64,000 bases of DNA from Arthrobacter pascens (GCF_017052465.1 NZ_JAFHKT010000152.1:124001-188000); one strand, 5' to 3'. Shown: positions 7,892 to 16,821, counted from the first letter of the stretch. Notes: generated by a model not told the origin, from the sequence alone. Program-made: numbers and translations.

Positions 7892-8692
7892 TTAGAGCAG
7901 CTTCTGGGCGGCCAGGAAGTCCACCAGCTTGATGCCGGCGTCGCCTTCGTCCGTGATGATGGTGCCTGCCGTGCGGGGCGGCCGTTCCTCGGCCGACGTC
8001 ACGGTGGTCCACGACCCGGCGTGGCCCACCTGGGACGGATCGACGCCGACGTCAGCCAGCGAAAGCGTGGTGATGCTCTTGCGCTTGGCAGCGATGATGC
8101 CCTTGAAGTTGGGGTAGCGGGGTTCGTTGATCTGGTCCGTCACCGAAACCACTGCGGGCAGGGACGCCTCGACGGTCTCGGAGTGGGTGTCTGCGTCACG
8201 GCGTGCGGTGACCCTTCCGCCGTCGACCTCCAGTGAGGAAGCGAACGTCACCTGGGGAAGCCCCAGGCGCTCGGCGAGCTGGGCCGGCACGAGGGATGTT
8301 TCACCGTCGGTGGACGCCATGCCCGTGAGGACCAGGTCCACCGGGCCGTCGCCGCCCAGATGCCGGACCGCGGCCGCGAGCGCCAGGGACGTGGCGGCGG
8401 CGTCCGAACCGGTCAGTGCTTCATCCGTGAGATGAACGCCCTCGGTGGCTCCGATCTGCAGGGACTTCTTGATGGCGTTCACGGCCCCGGCCGGCCCCAT
8501 GCTGAGGGCGATGACCTTATTGCCTGCCTTGCTGCCGCCGCGCGCCTCGATCAGCTGCAGCGCGGCCTCCAGCGCGTACTCATCCAGCTCGGACAGGATG
8601 CTCTCGTCGCGGTCTGTCGTGTGGCCCTCGCCGCTGAGGTGCCGGTCGAACTGGGCGTCCGGCACATGCTTGACCAGGACGATGATCTTCAA
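7892..8692 (-). CDS. etfB: Electron transfer flavoprotein, beta subunit
   Basis: 266 residues, the AMP-binding partner of EtfA. It shows MKIIVLVKHVPDAQ (with TTG start), DEYALEAALQL, ALSMGPAGA and the family motif VLTGMASTDGETSLVPAQLAE. The TTG at 8692 gives the conserved N-terminus and has GGAAGAG just upstream; a GTG at 8704 would add four residues without a ribosome binding site. First gene of the leftward etf operon. Confidence 0.95.
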   Translation of the reverse strand: MKIIVLVKHVPDAQFDRHLSGEGHTTDRDESILSELDEYALEAALQLIEARGGSKAGNKVIALSMGPAGAVNAIKKSLQIGATEGVHLTDEALTGSDAAATSLALAAAVRHLGGDGPVDLVLTGMASTDGETSLVPAQLAERLGLPQVTFASSLEVDGGRVTARRDADTHSETVEASLPAVVSVTDQINEPRYPNFKGIIAAKRKSITTLSLADVGVDPSQVGHAGSWTTVTSAEERPPRTAGTIITDEGDAGIKLVDFLAAQKLL

Positions 8693-8703
8693 TGTCTCTT
8701 CCA

Positions 8704-8715
8704 CTGTATTTACAG
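8704..8715 (-). promoter_or_regulatory. CTGTA-TT-TACAG inverted repeat before etfB
   Basis: Perfect 5-nt arms around 2 nt, immediately upstream of the etfB start region. On the minus strand it contains TACAGT, a possible -10. It may be an operator over the promoter. Confidence 0.3.
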
Positions 8716-8867
8716 CAGCCTTCCATGCTTGTGGATAGCCAGCCGGGTGAGGTCATGGCCGCGGAACGCCCGGGGTACGGGTAGCTCCTAGCTAACCATA
8801 TCGGGGCGTGCCGGCGCCGTCCCGTGTTAACGCCTGTGTCAGAACAGCGCCGGTTTCTGAGCAGGAG

Positions 8868-8908
8868 ACGACGACGGGACCCACCTTCCCGGTGCGTCCC
8901 GCCGTCGT
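8868..8908 (-). terminator. Hairpin downstream of htrA
   Basis: Arms 8868-8880 and 8896-8908 pair over 13 bp with one mismatch (GTCCCGCCGTCGT against ACGACGACGGGAC). It lies 35 nt past the htrA stop on the minus strand. There is no clear T tract. Confidence 0.5.
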
Positions 8909-8943
8909 GTGTGCTGCGGAGTTGAGGTTTAGTTGGGGTTTGC

Positions 8944-10641
8944 CTACTGTTCGGCTGCGGCGCCGAGTGTCACATCCAGCTGCTGTTCGCGGCCGTTGCG
9001 CTGGATGGTGATCTTCACGGAGGCACCCGCCGGCTGCTCGCGGACTGCTGCGGTCAGCTGGTTCGGGTCACTGATGGCAAGGTCGTTGAAGCGTGTGACG
9101 ACGTCGCCGACCTTGATGCCTGCCTTGGCGGCCGCGGAATTAGCCTCGACCGTGGCGACATCCGCGCCAATGGAGAAGCCCGACGTGGAATCCGAGGAGG
9201 ACTTCTCCTTGACGCTGACTCCGAGCTGGCCGTGCGAGGCCTTGCCGTTGTCGATAATTTCCTGGGCGACGCGCTTGGCGTGGTTGATCGGGATGCTGAA
9301 ACCGACTCCGATGTTGCCCGTCCCGGTCGCCGCCGAGCTGCCGCCGGCCGAAGCGATGGCGACGTTGACGCCGATGATCTCGCCCTTGCTGTTCACCAGT
9401 GCACCGCCGGAGTTGCCCGGGTTGATGGCCGCATCTGTCTGGATCACGTTGATGGCGATTGAGCCCTTGTTCGCCGAGCTCTGGCCCTGTCCCTGCCCCG
9501 GGGGAGCGAACTCGAAGCCCTGGCCGCCGCCCTGGGAGCTGTCCTGGCCGTCCTTGGGCGCTGCCGAGGAAGCGACGCTGATGGTCCTGTTCAGGGTGGA
9601 GACGATGCCGTCGGTGACGGTGCCGTTCAGGCCCAGCGGCGAGCCGATGGCCACCGCGGTGTCGCCGACATTCAGCTTGCTCGAATCGCCCAGCGTGGCG
9701 GGGGTGAGTCCTGAGGGATTGTCCACCTTGATGATGGCGAGGTCGGACAGGGGATCCGTTCCAACGAGTTTCGCGGACAGCACCCGGCCGTCGTTGGTGC
9801 GTATTTCAATGTCCGCGTTGGCGACCGTGCCGTCCAGCGTCACCACGTGGGTGTTCGTCAGGATGTGCCCCTGGTCGTCGATGATGACGCCGGAGCCGGT
9901 GCCGCCGTCGCTGCCGCTGGTGGCCTTGATGGTGACAACGCTCGGCGATGCCTTCGTTGCCGCCGCCGTGATGGCGTTGACGTCATCCTTGTTGTTGATG
10001 ATGACGGTTTCGGGCTGGTTTCCCGTGCTGACTGTCGGCGCGGTCCCGCCGTCGAACAAATTACCGGATCCCACGGTTGCCACACCGCCGCCCACGAGGC
10101 CGGCGGCGAGGATGCTGGCAACCAGGGTGCCGACGCCAAAGGTGGCCTTGCGCTTGGGCGCGTTGGCCCGGTTGTCCTGAAATGCGGAGTGGACGGCGTG
10201 CTGGGCGTGGACCGGCTGGTGGCTGTGTTCTCCGGCGTGCTGGGGTGAATGCTGCGGCGCGGAGGCGAACTGCTGGGTGGCAGGTCCGGAGTGCTGGCCG
10301 TAGAACGGAGCATGCTGGGGGTATACGGGACGCGCTCCGGTGTGGGGCTCATGCTGCCCGTTGCTGCCCGGCGCATCCCCCGCGTCGCCCGGACGGTCCA
10401 TGCGCAGGGTGGGGTTTTCCTGGCCGTGCCCGGCTGGGGCGGACTGGTCCTGGGTGCCCTGCTGTTGGGTGCCCGGCTCTTGCGCCGGCACGCGCTCGGT
10501 TTCGCTGGCCGTCCCGCCTTCCGGCTGGCTTTCCCCCCGCTGGAGACCCTCCGGGCGCTCCGGCCGAGCCGTTGGATCAGCGGGCCGCCCTGCAGGATCT
10601 CGGTTCTCGGGAGCTGACCCCGGTGCTGGGTTCTCAGTCAT
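8944..10641 (-). CDS. Membrane-anchored HtrA/DegP-type serine protease with PDZ domain
   Basis: 565 residues. A ~160-residue Gln/His/Pro-rich cytoplasmic tail precedes one membrane helix (about 167-190), then a trypsin-like protease domain with the triad His in ILTNTHVVT, Asp in DPLSDLAIIKVD and Ser in NPGNSGGALV, and a C-terminal PDZ domain (LGVSVKEKS, AAKAGIKVGDVVTRFNDL). It degrades or processes misfolded envelope proteins. The ATG at 10641 has AAAGGA 6 nt upstream; an ATG at 10656 has its GAGG too close. It is divergent from the TPM/pspA genes, which together look like an envelope-stress group. Confidence 0.93.
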   Translation of the reverse strand: MTENPAPGSAPENRDPAGRPADPTARPERPEGLQRGESQPEGGTASETERVPAQEPGTQQQGTQDQSAPAGHGQENPTLRMDRPGDAGDAPGSNGQHEPHTGARPVYPQHAPFYGQHSGPATQQFASAPQHSPQHAGEHSHQPVHAQHAVHSAFQDNRANAPKRKATFGVGTLVASILAAGLVGGGVATVGSGNLFDGGTAPTVSTGNQPETVIINNKDDVNAITAAATKASPSVVTIKATSGSDGGTGSGVIIDDQGHILTNTHVVTLDGTVANADIEIRTNDGRVLSAKLVGTDPLSDLAIIKVDNPSGLTPATLGDSSKLNVGDTAVAIGSPLGLNGTVTDGIVSTLNRTISVASSAAPKDGQDSSQGGGQGFEFAPPGQGQGQSSANKGSIAINVIQTDAAINPGNSGGALVNSKGEIIGVNVAIASAGGSSAATGTGNIGVGFSIPINHAKRVAQEIIDNGKASHGQLGVSVKEKSSSDSTSGFSIGADVATVEANSAAAKAGIKVGDVVTRFNDLAISDPNQLTAAVREQPAGASVKITIQRNGREQQLDVTLGAAAEQ

Positions 10642-10937
10642 TGGATTTCCTTTCATCCTCGTCTGTATTAACTATGGACGATGCGACTGAAACTAGGGCG
10701 GACGTTTGCTGGGAGCTTCCTGAACGCGCTGGGCCCTGCGGTGCGGCCGTCCGCTCAAGGGTGGCAGCGCTTTTCGCTGGTGGCATATTCCCGGCCGTGG
10801 ACGGCCCCCTTGGTGCACCATAGAATCAAGAAGAATTGCCACAGCGACCTGCGGCTTTACACCCGGCGTGGGGGCGCTGCTGCATTCTGGACGGCTGTTT
10901 CATCCTGAACCAGTCGCAGGCGTGCTGAAGGGTTGCC
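10642..10937. promoter_or_regulatory. Divergent htrA / TPM-protein intergenic region
   Basis: 296 nt with no convincing gene; short open frames here are extensions of antisense frames. TAGAAT at 10821-10826 is a candidate rightward -10, giving a ~105-nt leader to the TPM gene. AT-rich sequence around 10663-10680 probably holds the leftward htrA promoter. Confidence 0.4.
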
Positions 10938-12992
10938 ATGCGGTCAATGTTGAAACGTGTATTCGCCGTGATCGGCCTGACTGGAATGCTGGCGCTTCCT
11001 GCCTCAGCAGCCTGGGCCGAGAATCCGGTCACACTCGATCCTGTCTCCAAGATTGTCGATACCGCCGGTGTACTCGGCGGCAAGAAGGCCGACGTCGAAA
11101 CGGCCATTAAGAAGCTCGGCACCGACCACGCCATGACGCTGCATGTCGTGTACGTCAAGAAATTCGAGAACCCGTCGGACCGGGTGGCATGGGCCGCCGA
11201 TGTTGCCAAAAAGGCGAGCCTGGGCCCGAACGCCATGCTGCTGACCGTCGCGACTGACACCCGGCAATACCAGCTGAGCAAACCGTCGAACAGCAAGATC
11301 ACCAACGCACAGCGCGAGTCCGTCATCAAGAGTGCGGTCGATCCCCAGCTTCGCAACGGTGACTACGCCCAGGCCGCCATCGACACCGCGGCCGCCATCG
11401 GTGACGCCGCCGGCGGCGGAAGCGGAAACGTTCCGTCTGGCGCTGGTGCGGGCACGGCGGTTCTCGTTGGTGTGGGTGTGGTGGCCGCCGGCGGAGCGGG
11501 AACGTATCTCTACCTCCGCAACCGTCGCAAGAAGGCCGCCCTGGCCTCCAGCGGCAGCTACGGTCCGCAGGGCGCCGAACTCGATCCGCTCGCCTCGCTG
11601 AGCGTTGAGGAACTCCGCCGCAAGAGCGGTTCGCTCCTCATCGAAGCCGACGACGCCATCAAGTCGAGCGAGCAGGAACTGGGCTTCGCCGAGGCGCAGT
11701 ACGGCGAGGCCGCCGTCGGAAACTTCACGAAGGCACTCCAGGAGGCCAAGGCCCACATGTCCGAGTCGTTCAAGCTGCAGCAGCAGCTGGACGACCACAT
11801 CCCCGACACCGAAGAGCAGCAGCGCACCTGGCTGGGCGAGATCATCCGCCGGTCCGAGGCAGCCCTGGCATCCCTGCAGGAGCAGAAGGCGGACTTCGAT
11901 TCCCTCCGTGAGCTCGAAAAGAACGCCCCGCAGGCGCTGGCCGCCGTTGATTCCGGCGCGGCCGCTGCCGACGCAAAGATCACCAACGCTGAGCGTACGC
12001 TCGCGGAGCTGCGCGGCAAGTACGCCGAGAGCGCACTCGTCCAGGTGGCGGACAACATCACGCAGGCCAAGGAGCGCCTCGCGTTCGTGCAGAACGCAAG
12101 CAGCACCGCACGCGAGAAGCTGGATGCGGGTGAGGGAAGCCTGGCCGCAGTCGCGGTCCGCGCTGCTGAGGAGAGCCTGCACCAGACCAATGTGCTCCTG
12201 GACGCCATTTCGAAGGTGTCCGGCAGCCTGGATGAGGCCCGGCAGGGACTTGAGACTGCCGTCGTGGACACCTCCCAGGACCTGGCCCAGGCGAAAGCCA
12301 TCATCCAGTCCGGTGCCCATCCGGAGCTCGCCGGGCCCGTGGCCGGCGTCGAGGCCGCACTCGCCCAGGTGAAAGCCGAGATTCAGGGTGGCCGGATTGA
12401 CCCGATCGCCACCCTTGAACGGGTGGAAACAGCCCACCAGTCGCTGGACCGTTCGCTGGGCGGCATACGTGACCAGCAGGAGCAGTCCCGCCGTGCGCAG
12501 GCCTCACTGCAGCAGACCATCATGTCCGCGCAGGCACAGATCAGCGCCACCTCGGACTACATCACCGCCAGGAGGGGCGGCGTGGGAACGGAAGCCAGGA
12601 CACGCCTCGCCGAAGCACAGCGCAATCTCGACTACGCGCTGTCCATCTCACGCAATGACCCCGTCACGGCACTGACGTATGCGCAGCAGGCCCACGCACT
12701 GGCTGCGCAGGCGGCCCAGCTGGCCCAGTCCGACGTCGACAACTTTGGCGGTTACGCCAACCAGGGGTACGGCCGTGGCGGCATGTTCGGAGGCGGCGGA
12801 GGCGGAGGCCTCGGCGGCGCCATTCTGGGCGGCATCCTGATCAACTCCATCCTGAACGGCGGAAGCGGCGGCGGCTGGGGCGGCGGCCACAGCGACGGCG
12901 GAGGCTGGGGCGGTGATTCCGGCGGCTTTGGAGGCGGAGATTCCGGCGGCGGAGACTGGGGCGGCGACTTCGGCGGAGGCGGGGACTTCTAG
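10938..12992 (+). CDS. TPM-domain secreted/membrane protein with coiled coil and Gly-rich tail
   Basis: 684 residues. A signal peptide (cleavage likely after ALPASAAWA) is followed by a TPM domain at about 35-155 (KIVDTAGVLGG, AMLLTVATDTRQYQLSKP), one membrane helix at about 172-196 (VLVGVGVVAAGGAGTYLYL followed by RNRRKK), a long Ala/Glu-rich coiled coil to about 600, and a ~80-residue tail of Gly-Trp-Gly/Asp repeats. TPM is found in thylakoid and membrane-stress proteins. The next gene is pspA, a common actinobacterial pairing, so a role in membrane maintenance is inferred. AAGGG lies 5 nt before the ATG. Confidence 0.85.
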   Translation: MRSMLKRVFAVIGLTGMLALPASAAWAENPVTLDPVSKIVDTAGVLGGKKADVETAIKKLGTDHAMTLHVVYVKKFENPSDRVAWAADVAKKASLGPNAMLLTVATDTRQYQLSKPSNSKITNAQRESVIKSAVDPQLRNGDYAQAAIDTAAAIGDAAGGGSGNVPSGAGAGTAVLVGVGVVAAGGAGTYLYLRNRRKKAALASSGSYGPQGAELDPLASLSVEELRRKSGSLLIEADDAIKSSEQELGFAEAQYGEAAVGNFTKALQEAKAHMSESFKLQQQLDDHIPDTEEQQRTWLGEIIRRSEAALASLQEQKADFDSLRELEKNAPQALAAVDSGAAAADAKITNAERTLAELRGKYAESALVQVADNITQAKERLAFVQNASSTAREKLDAGEGSLAAVAVRAAEESLHQTNVLLDAISKVSGSLDEARQGLETAVVDTSQDLAQAKAIIQSGAHPELAGPVAGVEAALAQVKAEIQGGRIDPIATLERVETAHQSLDRSLGGIRDQQEQSRRAQASLQQTIMSAQAQISATSDYITARRGGVGTEARTRLAEAQRNLDYALSISRNDPVTALTYAQQAHALAAQAAQLAQSDVDNFGGYANQGYGRGGMFGGGGGGGLGGAILGGILINSILNGGSGGGWGGGHSDGGGWGGDSGGFGGGDSGGGDWGGDFGGGGDF

Positions 12993-13007
12993 CCAGAACA
13001 AAGACGA

Positions 13008-13032
13008 CGCCGGCCGGACCTTCCGGCCGGCG
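13008..13032 (+). terminator. Hairpin between the TPM gene and pspA
   Basis: CGCCGGCCGGA (13008-13018) and TCCGGCCGGCG (13022-13032) form an 11-bp stem with a 3-nt loop. No T tract follows, so it may attenuate or stabilise rather than fully stop the transcript into pspA. Confidence 0.5.
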
Positions 13033-13100
13033 GGTAAAAGCGGTACATCAACTGATCACCGGATTCAGTGGGAAAACTGAGCAGGACGAAAGGTAACACC

Positions 13101-13904
13101 ATGGTTAAGCAGTCCATTTTTGGCCGCATGGCGCAGCTCGCAAAGGCGAACATCAACTCCTTGCTCGATCAGGCCGAGGACCCGCAGAAGATGCTCGACC
13201 AGATGGTGCGGGACTATTCCAACAACATCGCCGAGGCGGAGTCGGCAGTGGCGCAGACCATCGGTAACCTTCGGATGCTGCAGGCCGACTATAACGAGGA
13301 CGTGAAGAACGCCCAGGACTGGGGCAACAAGGCCCTGGCGGCTTCGCGGAAGGCCGACGAGTACCGCAGCGCCGGCGACACGGTTGACGCCCAGAAGTTC
13401 GACAACCTGGCCAAGGTGGCGCTGCAGCGGCAGATCGCATCTGAAAACGAGGCCAAGGCCGCCGAGCCCAGCATCGCGTCACAGACGGACGTTGTGGACC
13501 GTCTCAAGACCGGCCTGGACCAGATGAAGGGCAAGCTGAACCAGCTTACGAGCAAGCGCAATGAGCTGGTGGCCCGCTCGAAGACCGCAGCCGCCCAGTC
13601 GCAGGTTCACGACGCCCTCAAGAGCATTGACATCATGGATCCCACCAGCGAGGTGGGCCGCTTTGAGGAAAAGATCCGCCGCGAGGAAGCGAAAGTGCTC
13701 GGCCAGCAGGAGCTCGCCGCGTCCAGCCTCGACGCGCAGTTCAACCAGCTTGAAGACCTTGGCGAGCAGACCGAGATTGATGCCCGCCTGGCTGCGCTGA
13801 AGTCCGGCGGGGCCAAGCCGGCCATCGGTGCCGGCGGGACGGCGGCTTCCGGTTCGGCAGCCGTTGGTTCGACCGTCGACGAGGCTGACTTCGACAAGCT
13901 GTAA
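13101..13904 (+). CDS. pspA: PspA/IM30 family membrane-stress protein
   Basis: 267 residues, nearly all helical. SIFGRMAQLAKANINSLLDQ and EDPQKMLDQMVRDY are the conserved PspA N-terminal amphipathic helix and start of the coiled coil; the coil runs to about residue 220 and ends in an Ala/Gly-rich tail (DEADFDKL). Such proteins polymerise on stressed membranes. ATG 13101 is chosen because GAAAGG lies 7 nt upstream and the product starts MVKQSIFGRM; an upstream GTG extension (13068) lacks support. Downstream of the TPM gene by 108 nt. Confidence 0.93.
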   Translation: MVKQSIFGRMAQLAKANINSLLDQAEDPQKMLDQMVRDYSNNIAEAESAVAQTIGNLRMLQADYNEDVKNAQDWGNKALAASRKADEYRSAGDTVDAQKFDNLAKVALQRQIASENEAKAAEPSIASQTDVVDRLKTGLDQMKGKLNQLTSKRNELVARSKTAAAQSQVHDALKSIDIMDPTSEVGRFEEKIRREEAKVLGQQELAASSLDAQFNQLEDLGEQTEIDARLAALKSGGAKPAIGAGGTAASGSAAVGSTVDEADFDKL

Positions 13905-13939
13905 GAACTCCTAGCTGTAGCTGCGTCAGCGGACGCAGG

Positions 13940-13974
13940 AAGAAGGCCGGGATCCCGTGGATCCCGGCCTTCTT
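13940..13974. terminator. Strong bidirectional-type terminator after pspA
   Basis: Arms 13940-13955 and 13959-13974 are a perfect 16-bp stem (AAGAAGGCCGGGATCC and complement) with loop CGT. It separates pspA from the photolyase gene 27 nt further on. Confidence 0.85.
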
Positions 13975-13989
13975 CGTATCCGCGGCATG

Positions 13990-13995
13990 TAGCGT
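13990..13995 (+). promoter_or_regulatory. -10 box TAGCGT of the photolyase gene
   Basis: TAGCGT, then 6 nt, then ATG. The GGAG in the spacer is only 2 nt from the ATG, too close to act as a Shine-Dalgarno. Confidence 0.5.
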
Positions 13996-14001
13996 GGAGC
14001 C

Positions 14002-15426
14002 ATGTCTTCCACGATTGTCTGGCTCCGGGACGACCTTCGCCTCGACGACCACCCAGCCCTTTCGGCGGCAGCTGCAGGCCCGGACCGGATGACTGTGGTG
14101 TACATCCTGGACGAAGACTCCCCCGGCATCCGTCCGCTGGGCGGCGCGGCCAAATGGTGGCTCCATCATTCGCTGGCCGCGCTTTCCGCAGACCTGGAAT
14201 CCAAGGGTTCGCGCCTGCTGCTCCGGCGCGGTGCCGCCTCCGCCGAACTCCGTGGCCTGGCCGAGGAGACGGACGCAGGGTCGATCCTCTGGAACAGGCG
14301 CTACGGGCTTGCCGAGCGGACCGTGGACGCCGGCATCAAGGAATGGGCCGCCGGGCAGGGCATCACCGCCACCAGCTTCCAGGCGAACCTTCTCTTCGAG
14401 CCGTGGACCGTCCGGACGGGCACTGGCGGACCGTACAAGGTTTTCACGCCGTTCTGGCGGTCGTGCCTGGCCGGCGCGGAGCCAAGGATGCCCGCTGATG
14501 CCCCGCAGCGCCTCCCCCAGCCGGCACATGATGCCAGCGGTTCGCTGCCCGTCAGTGACAGCCTCGATAGCTGGGGGCTGCTCCCCCGCCGGCCCGACTG
14601 GAGCACCGGGCTCGCGGAAACCTGGACGCCCGGGGAACGGGGCGCAGGCCTGCGGCTGGAGGATTTCCTGGACGGACCCGTCGAGGAGTACGGGACCGGA
14701 CGGGATCTGCCGGGGGTGGAAGGCACCAGCCGGCTCTCCCCGCACCTCCGGTTTGGTGAAATCAGCCCGTTCCGGGTCTGGCAGGCACTTCGCCAACGCT
14801 ATCCACGGAACGCTCCTGCCGACGTCGGCATCTTTCGAAGCGAGCTTGGCTGGCGGGAATTCTGCTGGCACCTGCTCTATGAGAACCCTGGCCTCGCCAC
14901 GGACAACTATCGCCGCGAATTTGACCGCTTTGCCTGGCAAACGCCGTCCGACGCCGAACTCACGGCGTGGCACCAGGGCCGCACCGGCTATCCGCTCGTT
15001 GATGCCGGCATGCGTCAGCTGTGGCAGACGGGCTGGATGCACAACCGCGTCCGCATGGCCGCGGCATCCTTCCTAGTGAAGAACCTGCTGGCCGACTGGC
15101 GCCTGGGCGAAGCGTGGTTCTGGGACACACTCGTGGACGCCGATGCCGCGAGCAACCCCGCCAACTGGCAGTGGGTGGCCGGCTCCGGGGCGGATGCCTC
15201 GCCCTACTTCAGGATCTTCAACCCCGTCACCCAGAGCAAGAAGTTTGATTCCCGCGGACGGTACCTCCGCAGGTTCATCCCCGAACTGGCTGATCTGGAC
15301 GACAAAGCCGTCCATGAGCCGTGGAAGGACAGCACGGCAGCGGATGCCTATCCTGCGCCGCTGGTGGGGCTGCAGGAGTCACGTGCCAGGGCCCTGGACG
15401 CGTACCAGCAGCTGAAGGAGGGCTGA
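14002..15426 (+). CDS. phrB: Deoxyribodipyrimidine photo-lyase (cryptochrome/photolyase family)
   Basis: 474 residues, class I CPD photolyase size. The N-terminal antenna domain begins STIVWLRDDLRLDDHPAL; the FAD domain has LSPHLRFGEISP, ELGWREFCWHLLYENP, DAGMRQLWQTGWMHNRVRM and NPANWQWVAGSGADA, the standard flavin and DNA-contact motifs. It uses blue light to split cyclobutane pyrimidine dimers. A 6-4 photolyase is less likely given the motifs. Its own leaderless-type promoter follows the pspA terminator. Confidence 0.95.
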   Translation: MSSTIVWLRDDLRLDDHPALSAAAAGPDRMTVVYILDEDSPGIRPLGGAAKWWLHHSLAALSADLESKGSRLLLRRGAASAELRGLAEETDAGSILWNRRYGLAERTVDAGIKEWAAGQGITATSFQANLLFEPWTVRTGTGGPYKVFTPFWRSCLAGAEPRMPADAPQRLPQPAHDASGSLPVSDSLDSWGLLPRRPDWSTGLAETWTPGERGAGLRLEDFLDGPVEEYGTGRDLPGVEGTSRLSPHLRFGEISPFRVWQALRQRYPRNAPADVGIFRSELGWREFCWHLLYENPGLATDNYRREFDRFAWQTPSDAELTAWHQGRTGYPLVDAGMRQLWQTGWMHNRVRMAAASFLVKNLLADWRLGEAWFWDTLVDADAASNPANWQWVAGSGADASPYFRIFNPVTQSKKFDSRGRYLRRFIPELADLDDKAVHEPWKDSTAADAYPAPLVGLQESRARALDAYQQLKEG

Positions 15427-15448
15427 CGGACGCGTACGGCGTCTGCGG

Positions 15449-16384
15449 TCAGCGGCTGGTGACCTTCCCCATCAGGGAAGCAATCGGGCGCAGGAACAGC
15501 GGCCTGGCCAGGAACCAGGCCGCGATCATCACTGCGACGGACGCGGCAAAGATCCAGACGCCGGTCCAGCCGGCGTCGTCGCTCGCGGCGTACATGTGGT
15601 TGAGGTTCCGGAGAGCCCCCGTGGCCAGCACGAGGAACACGTGCACCACTATGAACCCGACGAAATAGACCATCACGGGGAAATGGACGGCGCGCGCCGC
15701 TTCGATCGGGAAGGCCCTGTTCAGCCCGGCCGCCTTCTTGGGCCAGGCCGCTGACATCCGCAAGCCGGTGATGAAGGAGAGCGGGGCGGCAATGAAGACC
15801 GTGGCGAAATACGCCAGCAGCTGCAGGGCGTTGTAGTTGACCCAGCCGTTTTCGGTGGGCCAGTCCAGCGACGCATACTGCAGGGCGGCCGACAGGGCGT
15901 TCGGGAAGACGTCCCAGCTGGTGGGCACGATCCGCACCCACTGGCCTGTGGCGAAGAGCAGCACGGCGAAAACCAGGCCGTTGAGGATCCACAGGGCGTC
16001 GAGGGTCAGATGGAACCAGAGTTCCAGGGAGATCTTGGTGGGGGCGTTCTTAGTCTTGATGAGGCCCTTGTTGTTCCGCGTCCAGTAGCCGCCGGGGCGC
16101 GTGGTTGTCCGCACCTGCCAGCCCGTGCGGATGATGAGCAGCAGCAGGAAGGCGTTGAGGAAGTGCTGCCAGCCGAGCCAGGCCGGGAAGCCGACCGGTG
16201 CGCCCTCGGGGAGTTCGGAATGTCCCGGGTAGTCCGTCAGGAAGGACTGGACACCGGAAAGGCCCGTGGCCCACTTTGCGAGCAGAACCACCAGCACTGC
16301 GGCCACGAGGACCGCCGGCACCGTCCAGTACAGTCTGGACCGCTTGCCTTTCGCCGTGCCGGATTTGTTCTTCGTTGTGGACAT
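15449..16384 (-). CDS. Cytochrome b/b6-domain integral membrane protein
   Basis: 311 residues with about five membrane helices: SRLYWTVPAVLVAAVLVVLL at the N-terminus, then helices near WLGWQHFLNAFLLLLIIRTG, WFHLTLDALWILNGLVF, LQLLAYFATVFIAAPLSFI, HFPVMVYFVGFIVVHVFLVL and a last one. Paired histidines (GWQH, WFH, HFP, VVH) suggest two b haems, as in thiosulfate-reductase or formate-dehydrogenase cytochrome b subunits (COG4117). No catalytic partner gene adjoins it. ATG 16384 is preferred to the longer frame because the product starts MSTTKNKSG with GAGAGG upstream. Confidence 0.78.
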   Translation of the reverse strand: MSTTKNKSGTAKGKRSRLYWTVPAVLVAAVLVVLLAKWATGLSGVQSFLTDYPGHSELPEGAPVGFPAWLGWQHFLNAFLLLLIIRTGWQVRTTTRPGGYWTRNNKGLIKTKNAPTKISLELWFHLTLDALWILNGLVFAVLLFATGQWVRIVPTSWDVFPNALSAALQYASLDWPTENGWVNYNALQLLAYFATVFIAAPLSFITGLRMSAAWPKKAAGLNRAFPIEAARAVHFPVMVYFVGFIVVHVFLVLATGALRNLNHMYAASDDAGWTGVWIFAASVAVMIAAWFLARPLFLRPIASLMGKVTSR

Positions 16385-16507
16385 CGAAACTACATTCCTC
16401 TCGAGAATGACTGAGACGGGCAACTGCCCCGGCCGAAACACTCCGGGCCCTGCGAAAGAGAATACTAGGAACTGCCAGAACGTGAACAAAAGCTACCGGG
16501 AAGCGAA

Positions 16508-16540
16508 AAGCCCCGGCCGGTTCATCACCGGCCAGGGCTT
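16508..16540 (-). terminator. Terminator of the left initiator tRNA gene
   Basis: On the minus strand AAGCCC-TGGCCGG pairs with CCGGCC-GGGGCTT around a 7-nt loop (arms 16508-16520 and 16528-16540, one mismatch), followed by TTTTC. Confidence 0.75.
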
Positions 16541-16546
16541 CTTCTG

Positions 16547-16623
16547 TGGTTGCGGGGACAGGATTTGAACCTGTGACCTCTGGGTTATGAGCCCAGCGAG
16601 CTACCGAACTGCTCCACCCCGCG
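16547..16623 (-). tRNA. tRNA-fMet (initiator, CAT), CCA encoded
   Basis: 77 nt including a genomic CCA. The anticodon is CAT, read as GGGCTCATAACCC, so the anticodon stem ends in the three G-C pairs typical of initiators. Position 1 is C facing A72, the unpaired end that marks initiator tRNA. The T arm is ACAGG-TTCAAAT-CCTGT. It has its own -10 box and terminator. Confidence 0.95.
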
Positions 16624-16634
16624 TCGCTTGATCA

Positions 16635-16640
16635 ACTCTA
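16635..16640 (-). promoter_or_regulatory. -10 box TAGAGT of the left tRNA-fMet
   Basis: TAGAGT lies 11 nt before the tRNA 5' end, the same hexamer and spacing as at the second copy. Confidence 0.55.
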
Positions 16641-16706
16641 CCCTACTTTCGCGGCCGTAAATGCCACGCCCCGTACAGCCAGCCCGGCCCCGTCACCAGA
16701 CAGCAA

Positions 16707-16740
16707 AAGGCCCGGACCACCTGACGGTGATCCGGGCCTT
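16707..16740 (-). terminator. Terminator of the right initiator tRNA gene
   Basis: AAGGCCCGGA (16707-16716) pairs with TCCGGGCCTT (16731-16740), and an inner CACC/GGTG adds 4 bp beyond one mismatch around loop TGAC. On the minus strand TTTTG follows. Confidence 0.8.
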
Positions 16741-16747
16741 CTCTCAG

Positions 16748-16821
16748 TTGCGGGGACAGGATTTGAACCTGTGACCTCTGGGTTATGAGCCCAGCGAGCT
16801 ACCGAACTGCTCCACCCCGCG
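16748..16821 (-). tRNA. tRNA-fMet (initiator, CAT), CCA not encoded
   Basis: 74-nt body identical to the other copy, with C1/A72 mismatch, GGG-CCC anticodon stem and anticodon CAT. The genomic 3' end reads CTG in place of CCA, so CCA must be added by the nucleotidyltransferase. It is upstream of the other copy on the minus strand. Confidence 0.95.

Noticed and set aside
11004..12437. 477-codon minus-strand frame opposite the TPM gene
   Set aside because: Antisense of the coiled-coil coding region, with no domain and no promoter or ribosome binding site.
12780..12992. DNA repeat array at the end of the TPM gene
   Set aside because: The repetition comes from Gly/Trp/Asp codons of a low-complexity protein tail, not from a repeat element.
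15423..15452. Small inverted repeats between photolyase and cytochrome b genes
   Set aside because: Five-base arms only, with mismatches when extended; not distinguishable from chance at this GC content.
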